A stretch of DNA of 64,000 nucleotides from the NCBI GenBank assembly GCA_965220985.1, contig OZ244854.1:2976001-3040000 (forward strand), given 5' to 3'. The position numbers and the translations under genes are program-made. Positions 8,175-16,757 of this stretch are shown piece after piece (the stretch's first letter is position 1; each line of letters begins with the position of its first letter). This DNA comes from JAPPHA01 sp965220985. Its GTDB lineage: Bacteria; Pseudomonadota; Alphaproteobacteria; Rhodobacterales; Rhodobacteraceae. The notes beneath the pieces were generated by a model. It saw nothing but the letters and a program-made list of their open reading frames with translations, was not told where the DNA came from and searched no databases.

Positions 8175-9332
8175 TCAGAGTGACGTGACACGTTGAATTG
8201 CTGACGTCATGGAGTCGAAATGCTCGAACGGCAGGCGTCGGTCTTTCAGGATGGTGCGGGCCCAAGGCGCGTTCTGGCCAGCGAGTCGTGCAATGATCGG
8301 AAGCCGGCGCTTGGACTTGGAATAGGCAAGAGCCAGCCCTTCGACAACGGTATCACAAACGGTCATTCCCCCACCGTGGATGTTGAGAAGGATGACCTTG
8401 ACTGAGGCATCATCGAGCAGCAGCGCGACACCCTTGGCGATCTGCTGGCTGGTTGCGGTGGTTCGGATATCCATGAAGTTGGCAGGGTTTCCGCCCGCAT
8501 CGATCAGCATGTCGTTCGTTGCCAGTCCAAGCCCGGCGCCGTTTGTCACGACGCCGATGTCGCCATCGAGCCTGACAAAGTTGATCTCGTTCTCCCGCGC
8601 GGTCTGTTCAACCGGATCAGGGCGGGTTTCGGGAGAAATCGCCTCGAGTTCGGGGTGCCTGAAGAGCGCGTTGTCGTCGAGCGTGATTTTCGCATCGACT
8701 GCCATGGCGCCAGAACTGTAGGTCAAGGCCAATGGATTGATTTCGAGAATGTTGACATCGAGTTCGACAAACGCGCGAATGCACCCCTCGACGAGTTCCC
8801 TCGCACTTTCCATGTAGGTGTCTTCGACGCCCGTTCGGGAGAGGAATTCGGTCAGTCTGGCAGGCTCGCATGAGCCGTCGGATTCGAGCGGGCAGCGAAC
8901 GACGATGTCCGGTTGGCTGGCGGCCTTTTCCTCGAACTCCACGCCGCCTTCGGACGACCCCAGGAGTGTCGGTCGCGCTGTCGCCTGGTCGATGACGATT
9001 GCAAAATAGATCGATGACCGAAAATCGATCGCTTCTTCCACGTAAACGGTCCTGACATTGTCACCCGCCGGGCCGGTCTGTTCGGTTACAAGCCGGGTTC
9101 CGAGGATTCGCTGCGCTTCCTCTCCCACCTGTTCGCGATAGTCGGCAAATCCGATTCCACCCGCGAGTCCGCGACCGCCAGCGAGAATCTGTGCCTTGAT
9201 GACGAATCGGGTGCCGCCGAGATCATGTGCCGCAGTGACAGCCTCGGCCGGAGAACTCGCGATCTTTCCCCGAGGGCAGTTGACGCCGTATTGCTGCAGC
9301 AATTCCTTCGATCGGCTCTCGGTCAGGTACAT
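8175..9332 (-). CDS. Succinate/malate-CoA ligase beta subunit, divergent
   Basis: ATP-grasp beta subunit partner of the preceding gene, 385 residues, of the SucC/MtkA family. It opens with an ESRSKELLQQYGV helix, then the FVIKAQILAGGRGLAGG nucleotide-binding loop, ILEINPLAL and a C-terminal CoA-ligase flavodoxin-like domain (VVTNGAGLGLATNDM). The canonical DVGGGA loop is replaced by DIRTTA and NIFGG by NIHGG, which supports a specialised paralogue. It is the first gene of the minus-strand unit and faces the GntR gene across a 342-base regulatory region. Confidence 0.85.
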   Translation of the reverse strand: MYLTESRSKELLQQYGVNCPRGKIASSPAEAVTAAHDLGGTRFVIKAQILAGGRGLAGGIGFADYREQVGEEAQRILGTRLVTEQTGPAGDNVRTVYVEEAIDFRSSIYFAIVIDQATARPTLLGSSEGGVEFEEKAASQPDIVVRCPLESDGSCEPARLTEFLSRTGVEDTYMESARELVEGCIRAFVELDVNILEINPLALTYSSGAMAVDAKITLDDNALFRHPELEAISPETRPDPVEQTARENEINFVRLDGDIGVVTNGAGLGLATNDMLIDAGGNPANFMDIRTTATSQQIAKGVALLLDDASVKVILLNIHGGGMTVCDTVVEGLALAYSKSKRRLPIIARLAGQNAPWARTILKDRRLPFEHFDSMTSAIQRVTSL

Positions 9333-9674
9333 GGCAAACCGTCCTTTCGGATGCCCGAACGAAGTCCATCGTTCGTCGCTTGAAAACGGCGTTTGGTCGT
9401 CTCGTTATTTTGTATACCACAGCGCTTGTTATCGTCAAATTGGTGATGACTGCTCCGATCGGCCGCCTGTTTCAGCTTCGATCTCGTTGCAGATGTTGGC
9501 TCTCATGTGGTATGCCTTATGCCAGAAAAGACTTCATTTAGGCGAAGTTGATTTTGGGCAGATCGGCCACGGCAGATAGTCCGCGCCTGTCATCCAGTGA
9601 CCGGATCCGGTTTGTCGGGGACAGGGTACGGAGTTTCGAGTGCGGCCTCCCGAGTTGACCAGGGCACAGAGGCA
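9333..9674. promoter_or_regulatory. Divergent control region of CoA-ligase operon and GntR gene
   Basis: The region between the two divergent units has no credible ORF. It contains TGTATACCACA at 9411-9421 and the inverted counterpart TGTGGTATGC at 9506-9515. These share a TATACCACA/TGTGGTATG half-site and resemble the TGGTATACCA-type operators bound by FCD-class GntR regulators. I infer that the neighbouring GntR protein binds here and controls the CoA-ligase genes and itself. Confidence 0.5.
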
Positions 9675-10436
9675 ATGAGCATCAACCTGAAACCGATTTC
9701 GGCACGGTACACGCTCAAGAATCACATCTATGAGGTGTTGCTCGATGCAATACTTCAGATGAACATCTACGCCGAGAATGCGGAGCTGAGGCTCGACGAG
9801 CGAAAAATGGCCGAACAGCTCGGGATTTCGCGGACGCCGGTCAGGGAGGCGCTGGCGCGCCTCGAACAGGACGGTTTTGTCACGATTCAGCCGAGGCGCG
9901 GTGTCTATGTCAGGCGCAAGTCGCTTGACGAGATTCTTGAGATGATCATCGCGTGGGCGGCGCTCGAGAGCATGGCGGTTCGCCTTGCCACCGAACGGGC
10001 ATCAGACCATGAAATTGCCAAGATCCGCGCGCTTGCGGAACAATACAGCGAGTCATCGGTGACGAAGGACGTGGGTGAGTATTCGGAGGCCAACATTAGG
10101 TTTCACCAGGGAATCTTGAAACTTTCAAAGTGCACGCTGCTCGCCGAGTTGACCGATGGTCTGTTCATGCACATGCGTGCGGTCAGACGTCGGGCCATGG
10201 AGGAAGACGACCGAGCCATCCGTTCTGTCGGAGAGCACATGGAAATCGTCGAGGCGCTGTGCCAGCGCGATGCGGATCTGGCAGCGCAGCTCGTACGGGA
10301 ACATACCTTGCGATTGCACGATCACGTTCAAGCCACCTGGGCAGCCGAAGACCGAACTGAGAGAGTGCCGCGAGCACCTGATTCGACGGGCGAGCGCAGC
10401 AAGGCCGGACTGCATCTGGTCGGTGAGGCGCTGTGA
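9675..10436 (+). CDS. GntR-family regulator, FCD type
   Basis: Transcriptional regulator of 253 residues from the ATG at 9675 (an upstream GTG-type extension is unlike the family). The N-terminal winged helix-turn-helix carries the GntR signature LDERKMAEQLGISRTPVREALARLEQ, followed by the PRRGVYV wing. The C-terminus is an all-helical FCD ligand-binding domain with ALESMAVRLA, the RFHQGI segment and EHMEIVEAL, which carry typical metal-binding His/Asp positions. It probably senses a small organic acid and acts on the intergenic palindromes. Confidence 0.9.
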   Translation: MSINLKPISARYTLKNHIYEVLLDAILQMNIYAENAELRLDERKMAEQLGISRTPVREALARLEQDGFVTIQPRRGVYVRRKSLDEILEMIIAWAALESMAVRLATERASDHEIAKIRALAEQYSESSVTKDVGEYSEANIRFHQGILKLSKCTLLAELTDGLFMHMRAVRRRAMEEDDRAIRSVGEHMEIVEALCQRDADLAAQLVREHTLRLHDHVQATWAAEDRTERVPRAPDSTGERSKAGLHLVGEAL

Positions 10437-10579
10437 TCGTGAGAGAGGCTACGAAGGTTGGTTGCAGGCCTCTGCCGCCTCGCAATGGTCACTGCGACGA
10501 CAACCGACGGAAATAATTCAAGAAACTTGTCATGGCCCGAGAATTTGTTGGGTCGATCATCAACAGCGAGGAGTTGGCA

Positions 10580-11494
10580 ATGCGGATCGTGGTACATGGA
10601 CAGCAGGCGTTTGGGAAAGCGGTTCTGGATCGTTTGGTAGAGCGGGGCGAAGATGTGGTCGCGGTCTGCTGTGCGCCGAACAAGCCGGGTCGACCGATCG
10701 ATCCTCTTGCCGAGAGGGCAGCCGAACTGGGTCTGCCGGTGCACCAGCCCGAGTCGTGGAAAACGCCGGAGGCGTTCGCGCTGATGCAAGGTCTTGAAGC
10801 CGACATCTGCATGATGGCCTACGTGCTTCTCTTTGTTCCGCAAGACGTGCTCGACGCGCCGCGACTTGGGACGTTTCAGTACCACCCCTCGCTGTGCCCG
10901 CATCATCGCGGACCGAGTTCGATCAACTGGCCGATCGCGATGGGCAAGACGATGACCGGATTGACGATATTCTGGCCGAATGACGGGTTGGACGAGGGGC
11001 CGATACTGATGCAGAAGACCTGCGACATCGGACCCGACGAAACCTTGGGTGACGTCTATTTCAAGAAACTGTTTCCAATGGGTGTCGATGCGATGATGGA
11101 GAGCCTCGATCTCGTCAAGGCCGGGGTCATCATTCGCCACGATCAGCGGCTCTCGGATGGCTCGTACGAGAGTTGGTTCGGCAAGAACCAGGCTCGCATC
11201 GACTGGTCAAATCCCGTCAACGAAACCTACAACGTCATCAGGGCGGCCAATCCCGCACCTGGCGCATGGACGACCCACAACGGTCAGCGGCTCCAGATCT
11301 ATGACAGTTCAAGGGAAGACGGGCTCGGGGAACCTGGGAAGGTCATCGCCGTTGGCGAGGAAGGCGTTACCGTCCAGGGCAATGGCGGACGCATTCTGAT
11401 CAAGCGCGTTCGGCCCGAAGGCCTTGGAAAGATCCAAGCAGTCGAATGGGCTACTTCGGCAGGGATTTCTCCAGGTGACCGCCTGGGTTCCTGA
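10580..11494 (+). CDS. Formyltransferase-fold protein like the hydrolase domain of 10-formyl-THF dehydrogenase
   Basis: A 304-residue protein with the formyltransferase catalytic fold and C-terminal FMT-like domain. YHPSLCPHHRGPSSINWPI contains the catalytic His, and WPNDGLDEGPIL contains the catalytic Asp. The Tyr-His-Pro order and GPSSINW match the N-terminal domain of ALDH1L 10-formyltetrahydrofolate dehydrogenase better than methionyl-tRNA formyltransferase, which has Asn two residues before the His. No dehydrogenase domain follows. The ATG at 10580 has a CGAGGAG site just upstream; an in-frame ATG at 10532 lies further up. I infer a role in 10-formyl-THF turnover or formyl transfer, perhaps linked to sarcosine C1 flow. 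Confidence 0.82.
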   Translation: MRIVVHGQQAFGKAVLDRLVERGEDVVAVCCAPNKPGRPIDPLAERAAELGLPVHQPESWKTPEAFALMQGLEADICMMAYVLLFVPQDVLDAPRLGTFQYHPSLCPHHRGPSSINWPIAMGKTMTGLTIFWPNDGLDEGPILMQKTCDIGPDETLGDVYFKKLFPMGVDAMMESLDLVKAGVIIRHDQRLSDGSYESWFGKNQARIDWSNPVNETYNVIRAANPAPGAWTTHNGQRLQIYDSSREDGLGEPGKVIAVGEEGVTVQGNGGRILIKRVRPEGLGKIQAVEWATSAGISPGDRLGS

Positions 11495-11756
11495 AGATGT
11501 TCTTGGCGCTCTCGACAGGCTGCTGTGGGGCGTCACGATCATGACACAGCGCTGATCGACAGATGGTCGATCCCGGACAGGGTTTCGAAAGAGGATCGCG
11601 TCAACTCAGGATCGGTTTCAGCCCATTTGATCCGCCGTGACGGGCTCTTCGCACCGCGTGTCCAATCGCACTCCGCTGAACAGACTGATCAGAAAACGCG
11701 TTAAGCATTTCGTTTCTGATGCGTGAACGGCGTGTCCTGATCCCGCGCCACGGAGG

Positions 11757-12815
11757 TCAATGCGTCAACGCATCGATTTCCTGCAGGGCAGACGCGATGA
11801 ATTCCGGACCGGATGCTTTGCTCTGGGTCACGGTTGAAAGCAGCCGACGCCAGTACTTCGCACCCGGACGACCGGCAAAGGCGCCCATCATGTGGCGGGT
11901 GATGGCGTGGAGCCTCTGGCCGCGAGACATTTCGGACTCGATGTAAGGAATCATCGCCAGAATTGCCTCGCGTGGGGAGACGTCCGAGTCAGTCTGCTTG
12001 AAGATACGACGGTCGGCTTGTCCCAAGATGCTGGAGGGGTCGTTGTAGGCTGCTCGCCCGAACATCGTGCCGTCAATTCCTGAAGCGAGATGCTGCATCG
12101 CATCGTCCAGAGTCATCAGCCCCCCATTGATGATGATTGAGAGATGTCTGAAGCGTTCTTTCATTCGCAGCACGAGACCATGGTCAAGCGGAGGAATTCG
12201 CCTGTTGTCCCGTGGGCTAAGCCCGTTCAGCAGTGCTTTGCGGGCATGGATCGCGACTGTCGTCACACCTGAGGCCGCGACTGTGGCAATGAATGCGGGC
12301 AAGACCTCCTGCGGATCCTGATCGTCGATGCCGATGCGGCACTTGACGGTCACCGGTTTGCCCGAGGCGGCGGATTGCATCGACTCGAGGCAGCGGGCGA
12401 CATGATCCGGAATTGCCATGAGGCATGCTCCGAAACCTCCTTCCTTCACGCGCCCGGACGGACATCCGACATTGAGATTGATTTCGTCGTAGCCGGCCTC
12501 GCATCCCATGCGTGTCGCCTCGGCGAGCTGATCGGGGCACGACCCGCCCAGCTGAAGCGCGACCGGGTGTTCCGCCGGATTGAACTCGAGCAGGCGAGGC
12601 GCCGCGCCGTGAACGAGCGCCTGTGCAGGGATCATTTCCGTGTAGAGACGCGTGTGGCGCGAGAATTGTCGATGGAAATACCGGCAATGGCGATCGGTCC
12701 AGTCCATCATTGGCGCCACGGAAAGCGCAATGCTCTGATCTTTCAACTTTGTTGGCCCGCCCTCAAACCGTGATGCCGTTGCGTGTTCTCGCTGCCGATC
12801 GCCCATTATCGCCAT
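11757..12815 (-). CDS. dusA: tRNA-dihydrouridine(20/20a) synthase DusA
   Basis: FMN-dependent TIM-barrel enzyme that reduces uridine 20/20a in the tRNA D-loop. It begins with SVAPMMDWTDRHCR, contains NLNVGCPSGRV followed by GGFGACLM with the catalytic Cys, and then KCRIGID, HARKALLNGLSP and INGGLMT. These identify the DusA subgroup. I chose Met at 12815, preceded by a GGACGG stretch; Met at 12848 is also open and would add 11 residues. It stands alone between the formyltransferase-like gene and a small toxin-antitoxin remnant. Confidence 0.92.
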   Translation of the reverse strand: MAIMGDRQREHATASRFEGGPTKLKDQSIALSVAPMMDWTDRHCRYFHRQFSRHTRLYTEMIPAQALVHGAAPRLLEFNPAEHPVALQLGGSCPDQLAEATRMGCEAGYDEINLNVGCPSGRVKEGGFGACLMAIPDHVARCLESMQSAASGKPVTVKCRIGIDDQDPQEVLPAFIATVAASGVTTVAIHARKALLNGLSPRDNRRIPPLDHGLVLRMKERFRHLSIIINGGLMTLDDAMQHLASGIDGTMFGRAAYNDPSSILGQADRRIFKQTDSDVSPREAILAMIPYIESEMSRGQRLHAITRHMMGAFAGRPGAKYWRRLLSTVTQSKASGPEFIASALQEIDALTH

Positions 12816-12965
12816 TTTTGGACCGTCCGTCACACGAATTCGACACATGGTTCTGCCAATTATTTCTTGGATGCCATCCGGTTTTCAGCGCTTCACTCCT
12901 GCGGTGGCGGCAGTTACAGAACCAATTGACGATCCACGATTCACTGCGGCGAGAATCCCATCCAC

Positions 12966-13223
12966 GTGCCCGTGACGAAGGCAAAACGCCAACTCTCCGA
13001 CCTTGTTCGACGAGCAGAAGCAGGCGAGGAGATCATCCTGACCCGTCGTGGGCACGCCACGGTTCGTCTTGTTCCCGTCAAAGTCGATGCGCCAGCCACT
13101 GAAGCTGATCGGCTGAAACTGATCCGACGGGTGCAAAAATCTACCGCTCTCAAGGTGACGCCCGGTCCGAGCGCCGCCCGTTCTCAGGATTTCTTGTACG
13201 GCGATGATGGCCTTGCGCAGTGA
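12966..13223 (+). CDS. Phd/YefM-type antitoxin
   Basis: An 85-residue protein with the Phd/YefM antitoxin pattern: VPVTKAKRQLSDLVRRAEAG, then EEIILTRRGHATVRLVPV, ending in a loosely structured tail that would embrace a toxin. The start is a GTG at 12966; no ATG is available, and a stop lies 39 bases upstream in frame. Its stop overlaps the start of a truncated PIN-domain frame by a GTGA, the usual organisation of VapBC-type pairs. The antitoxin looks intact although its toxin does not. Confidence 0.8.
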   Translation: MPVTKAKRQLSDLVRRAEAGEEIILTRRGHATVRLVPVKVDAPATEADRLKLIRRVQKSTALKVTPGPSAARSQDFLYGDDGLAQ

Positions 13224-13381
13224 TCGGTGTCGACTCATCGGCACTGATCACAGTCTTTTTGGGCGTGCCGGCAGTGGATGCTCTTGCGTTGGTTGTTCCA
13301 AAACAACCGGATTCCGGAGGTGGGTTGTCGGGGCATTCAGGCCGTAGCCAAATCGCCAATTGGGTGATGAAGGCAAGATAA
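13220..13381 (+). pseudogene. Truncated VapC-like PIN toxin remnant
   Basis: A 53-codon frame starts with GTG overlapping the antitoxin stop (GTGA). It reads VIGVDSSALITVFLGVPAVDAL, which matches the first strand and helix of VapC toxins (M-I-V-V-D-[ST]-S-A-L-[IL]) including the first catalytic Asp. After about 25 residues the similarity ends and the frame stops at 13381. Intact VapC proteins are about 130 residues. The rest of the domain was not seen in the other frames before moaA, so this is probably a deletion remnant. Confidence 0.6.
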
Positions 13382-13544
13382 CGACCGGGGTTCGACCGAG
13401 TTGGGGACGGCTTGAGCGGTTGGATGTGCCAAGATTGCTCAGGGGCCGGGCACATGTGCACGATCACGCATGACGGCCGCCCACTCACGCTTTTGCCAGC
13501 CTCTTTGCTTGCACGAAAAGCCCGAGACGGGTAAATCTGCGTGC

Positions 13545-14558
13545 ATGGCAGAACCCCCACGACTTGTTGATCCTTTTGACCGCGCGATCACCTATCTTCG
13601 CGTTTCGGTCACCGATCGTTGCGATTTCCGATGCATGTACTGCATGTCGGAGAACATGACGTTTCTTCCAAAGGCCGAGCTGCTGACGCTGGAGGAACTC
13701 GACCGGCTGTGCTCCGCCTTCATCGGGGAAGGCGTGCGCAAACTGCGGGTCACCGGAGGCGAGCCGCTGGTTCGCAGGAACATCATCGAGTTCTTCCGCT
13801 CGATGTCTCGGCACCTCGAAACCGGACGCCTCGACGAGCTGACCGTGACGACGAACGGGTCGCAGCTTCGCCGCTTTGCCACGGACCTGTTCGAATGCGG
13901 CGTCAGGAGAATCAATGTCTCGCTGGATACCCTCGATCCGGACAAGTTTGCCCGAATCACCCGCTGGGGCCGGCTTCCCCAGGTTCTTGACGGAATTGAA
14001 AAAGCGCGGTCGGCCGGGATCCGGGTCAAGATCAATACCGTTGCCCTGAAGGGATTCAATGAAGACGAACTCGAGTCCCTGATCGAATGGTGTGCCAGCA
14101 ATGATCTCGACCTGACCTTCATCGAGGTCATGCCGATGGGTGACATCGGAAACGAAAACCGCATCGGGCAATACTGGTCGATAAAGGATGTCCGTGCGCG
14201 CATCGCCAGTCAGTGGACCGTCTTGGACACTGCCGAGCGATCAGGCGGTCCCGCTCGATATGTTCGCCTGACCGAGACCGGTCAAAAAATCGGGTTCATC
14301 ACCCCGCTCAGTCACAATTTTTGCGAAAGCTGCAATCGCGTTCGCCTGAACTGTGTCGGAACTCTTTATCAATGCCTCGGGCAGGAAGGTTCGGTCGATC
14401 TACGTTCCGTTCTGCGTGAGCGACCGGACGATGACGAGGCACTGATCAATGCAATTCATGCAGCCATCGCCAAGAAGCCGAAAGGGCATGATTTCGACTA
14501 TTCTCGCGGCGAGATTCAGGGCCAGATGTCCCGCCACATGAGCCATACAGGCGGATGA
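13545..14558 (+). CDS. moaA: GTP 3',8-cyclase MoaA
   Basis: Radical-SAM enzyme that, with MoaC, converts GTP to cyclic pyranopterin monophosphate in molybdenum cofactor synthesis. The 337-residue protein has the N-terminal cluster motif [16 protein letters not shown], a C-terminal second [4Fe-4S] site ([11 protein letters not shown] followed by a Cys in YQCLG), and the essential Gly-Gly C-terminus (HTGG). The ATG at 13545 is chosen because homology starts just after it; the frame is open further upstream to a weak start at 13470. No other moa genes lie nearby. Confidence 0.96.
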   Translation: MAEPPRLVDPFDRAITYLRVSVTDRCDFRCMYCMSENMTFLPKAELLTLEELDRLCSAFIGEGVRKLRVTGGEPLVRRNIIEFFRSMSRHLETGRLDELTVTTNGSQLRRFATDLFECGVRRINVSLDTLDPDKFARITRWGRLPQVLDGIEKARSAGIRVKINTVALKGFNEDELESLIEWCASNDLDLTFIEVMPMGDIGNENRIGQYWSIKDVRARIASQWTVLDTAERSGGPARYVRLTETGQKIGFITPLSHNFCESCNRVRLNCVGTLYQCLGQEGSVDLRSVLRERPDDDEALINAIHAAIAKKPKGHDFDYSRGEIQGQMSRHMSHTGG

Positions 14559-14703
14559 CACGCCCGTTTCGGGTCAGTTCCTGACTGTCCGGGCGAACGG
14601 GAATTGCGTCGAGCGAATTCGTGTCGTGCATCCTTGCCATCAGCAAAGCGAAATCGAACGATGACCCGTCAGGGACAACGGCGTGTCAAACGAAGGAGAG
14701 GCC

Positions 14704-15102
14704 ATGACCGTGAGTGAAAAGATCACCAAGACCGACCAGGAGTGGCGCGAGCAGCTGGACGATGAGACTTTTCGCGTCACCCGCAAGGCGGCGACCGAGC
14801 GGCCTTTCTCGCATCGGGGCTTTCCTGCCGGTGACGGGACGTTCCTGTGCGTTTGCTGCGATCAGCCGTTGTTTGCCACTGACGCAAAGTTCGACTCCGG
14901 GACAGGTTGGCCATCCTTCTTTCGCCCGGTCGCCGAGGACGCTGTCGAAGAACGCGAAGACAGAAGCTGGTTCATGCGCCGAACCGAGGTCGTGTGCTCC
15001 AGATGCGATTCGCATCTTGGGCACGTGTTTCCCGATGGTCCCCAGCCAACGGGACTGCGTTACTGCATCAACGGGGTGGCGCTTGCGTTCAAGGGCGATT
15101 GA
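14704..15102 (+). CDS. msrB: Peptide-methionine (R)-S-oxide reductase MsrB
   Basis: Repairs methionine-R-sulfoxide in proteins using thioredoxin. The 132-residue protein has the zinc-binding pairs CVCC and CSRC, the DSGTGWPSF motif, [11 protein letters not shown] and the catalytic Cys in RYCINGVAL. The start at 14704 follows GAAGGAG at 14692-14698; an in-frame start at 14683 is less likely. It appears to be a single-gene unit facing bamE. Confidence 0.96.
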   Translation: MTVSEKITKTDQEWREQLDDETFRVTRKAATERPFSHRGFPAGDGTFLCVCCDQPLFATDAKFDSGTGWPSFFRPVAEDAVEEREDRSWFMRRTEVVCSRCDSHLGHVFPDGPQPTGLRYCINGVALAFKGD

Positions 15103-15151
15103 GCCGAATGACCTGCCGATCACAACAGTCGGACAAAACCGGTGATCATGA

Positions 15152-15634
15152 TCATGATCCGTCAGAAAGGTCGTCTGCCGTAATCGAGCCAATGTTGCCG
15201 AGCAACTGACGAATCAACCCGGGCGATTCGACGGCAACGTCCGTGACCCGGCGATTGAGCGCAATCACGCGACCGTCTTCAAGTCCGAACCGTTCGATAT
15301 TGGTGACCGTTCCGTTTTCATCGAAACTGATGGCCACCAGACGGCGGTTGGTCACTTCGGGGTGCTCGTACGCATAGGACTGAACCGTGCTGGAGAGATA
15401 GTACCATCCCTTCGCTCCGGTCCCACTGACAAATGCTGGCGTGCCGACGGCTGCCGCGACATTGTCTTCGGTGGCAACGCCGACCTCGATGACAGCGAGA
15501 TCTTCCTCGGACGGTGTGTAACCGTGAGCTCTCAACACAGGCGAGCATGCAGCGAGCGCGAATGCTGTCGCAATCGTCAGGACCAAGATTGCCATTCTTG
15601 TGGCAGATGCGTTGGTAATCTGGCAAAATGTCAT
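15152..15634 (-). CDS. bamE: Outer membrane assembly lipoprotein BamE (SmpA/OmlA)
   Basis: A 160-residue lipoprotein of the SmpA/OmlA family, the small stabilising subunit of the BAM beta-barrel assembly machine. A hydrophobic signal ends in the lipobox ALAAC, giving a lipidated Cys at residue 30. The mature part has the conserved VGTPAFVSG and GWYYLSS segments and the FDENGTVTNIE strand. The ATG at 15634 has AAAGGGA upstream. It is divergent from the DUF177 gene, sharing a 95-base promoter region, an arrangement common in Rhodobacterales-like genomes. Confidence 0.9.
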   Translation of the reverse strand: MTFCQITNASATRMAILVLTIATAFALAACSPVLRAHGYTPSEEDLAVIEVGVATEDNVAAAVGTPAFVSGTGAKGWYYLSSTVQSYAYEHPEVTNRRLVAISFDENGTVTNIERFGLEDGRVIALNRRVTDVAVESPGLIRQLLGNIGSITADDLSDGS

Positions 15635-15729
15635 CCCGTGTTGTCCCTTTCGTCTTTTTGTTTTGGGTCACGATTGCGTCCGATTGTCGGAATCGCCGAG
15701 CCAGCAACCGATCAAGTCGCGGAAGTATC

Positions 15730-16284
15730 ATGAATTCCAAGCACGTTCAAAGAGGCAGCTTGAACCACGATCCTGCATCGGAGTGCCTCAGGCAACTGCC
15801 CACCGCTCGATTGCCCCGATCGGGTGAGCATCGCTTCGACATCCGGTTTTCGCGAACGGAAATGGACGAGGTCAAGTCACTGCTGGGCCTGTTGTCCGTC
15901 AGGCGAATGACGTTCAAGGGAAACCTCGACCGGGATGCGGACGGGACGTGGAGACTGGAGGGGCACCTGGGCGCAACGGTTGTGCAGCCGTGCGTTGCGT
16001 CACTGAAACCCGTGACGACCAGAATCGATGATTCGGTTGTCCGTCAATTCGTGCCCGACCTGGAGATGCCTGAACCCAACACGGTTTCGCTCAGTCCGAG
16101 CGACGACACGATCGATCCCCTGACCGAGGTCATTGATCTCGTGCATGTCGCAACCGAAGCGCTTTCCCTGGGGATTCCCGACTATCCACGCCACAACGAT
16201 ACCGAATCCGTTGCCCAGACCGCTGCGAAGAACGACACGCCGGGACCTTTCGCGGCGCTGGCTGTTCTGAAGGAACGGAAATGA
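15730..16284 (+). CDS. DUF177 (YceD-family) protein
   Basis: A 184-residue member of the DUF177/YceD family, which almost always precedes rpmF and has been linked to 23S rRNA or ribosome accumulation. It has the VKSLLGLLSVRRMTFKGNL start region, the GHLGATVVQPCVASLKPVTTRI core with the conserved Cys, and the acidic middle ending in DLVHVATEALSLGIPDYPR, with a final GPFAALAVLKERK. The ATG at 15730 follows a CGGAAG. rpmF lies 252 bases downstream. Confidence 0.85.
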   Translation: MNSKHVQRGSLNHDPASECLRQLPTARLPRSGEHRFDIRFSRTEMDEVKSLLGLLSVRRMTFKGNLDRDADGTWRLEGHLGATVVQPCVASLKPVTTRIDDSVVRQFVPDLEMPEPNTVSLSPSDDTIDPLTEVIDLVHVATEALSLGIPDYPRHNDTESVAQTAAKNDTPGPFAALAVLKERK

Positions 16285-16536
16285 CATCGGTGCGGTCCGT
16301 CGAGCAACCGATTCGACTGATGCGGTGTCCGGCAGGCCAACGAGATTGGATCGGTCCGCGAGCTCTTCCGCCGTGCTTGCGCATCGACTGATTTTGCGAA
16401 GTTTTTTTCACCAAAGGCCTTGATGGAATTTCATATCAGGCTATTTTCTGCGAGTTGGACCAGCACCTGGAGCATGGCAGCACCGGCGATCCACGAGGGC
16501 TGTTCACGGTCATTCAAGAAAGCAAAGGATTGAAAC

Positions 16537-16740
16537 ATGGCAGTCCCAAGAAAAAAGGTCTCCCGGTCGAGGCGGAACAAGCGACGAGCGCACGACGGAA
16601 TTCCTAGCCAAGGCTGGCAGGAGTGTCCGGAGTGCGGCGGCGTCAAACGTCGACACCACGCCTGCCCTGAGTGCGGATTCTACAATGGCCGCGAAGTCAT
16701 CGGCATTGAGGTGTACGACGACGAGGAAGACGTGGCCTGA
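16537..16740 (+). CDS. rpmF: 50S ribosomal protein L32
   Basis: Ribosomal large-subunit protein L32, 67 residues. It begins MAVPRKKVSRSRRNKRRAHD as in other L32 proteins and carries two zinc-ribbon pairs, CPECGG and CPECGF, so it is the zinc-binding form. A weak AAAGGA site precedes the ATG. It lies directly upstream of plsX, a conserved order. Confidence 0.97.
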   Translation: MAVPRKKVSRSRRNKRRAHDGIPSQGWQECPECGGVKRRHHACPECGFYNGREVIGIEVYDDEEDVA

Positions 16741-16757
16741 CCTCATCTCGGTCTGGC

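Noticed and set aside
13470..13544. Upstream extension of moaA to a weak start
   Set aside because: The ATG at 13545 starts just before the conserved MoaA N-terminus; the extension has no homologous character.
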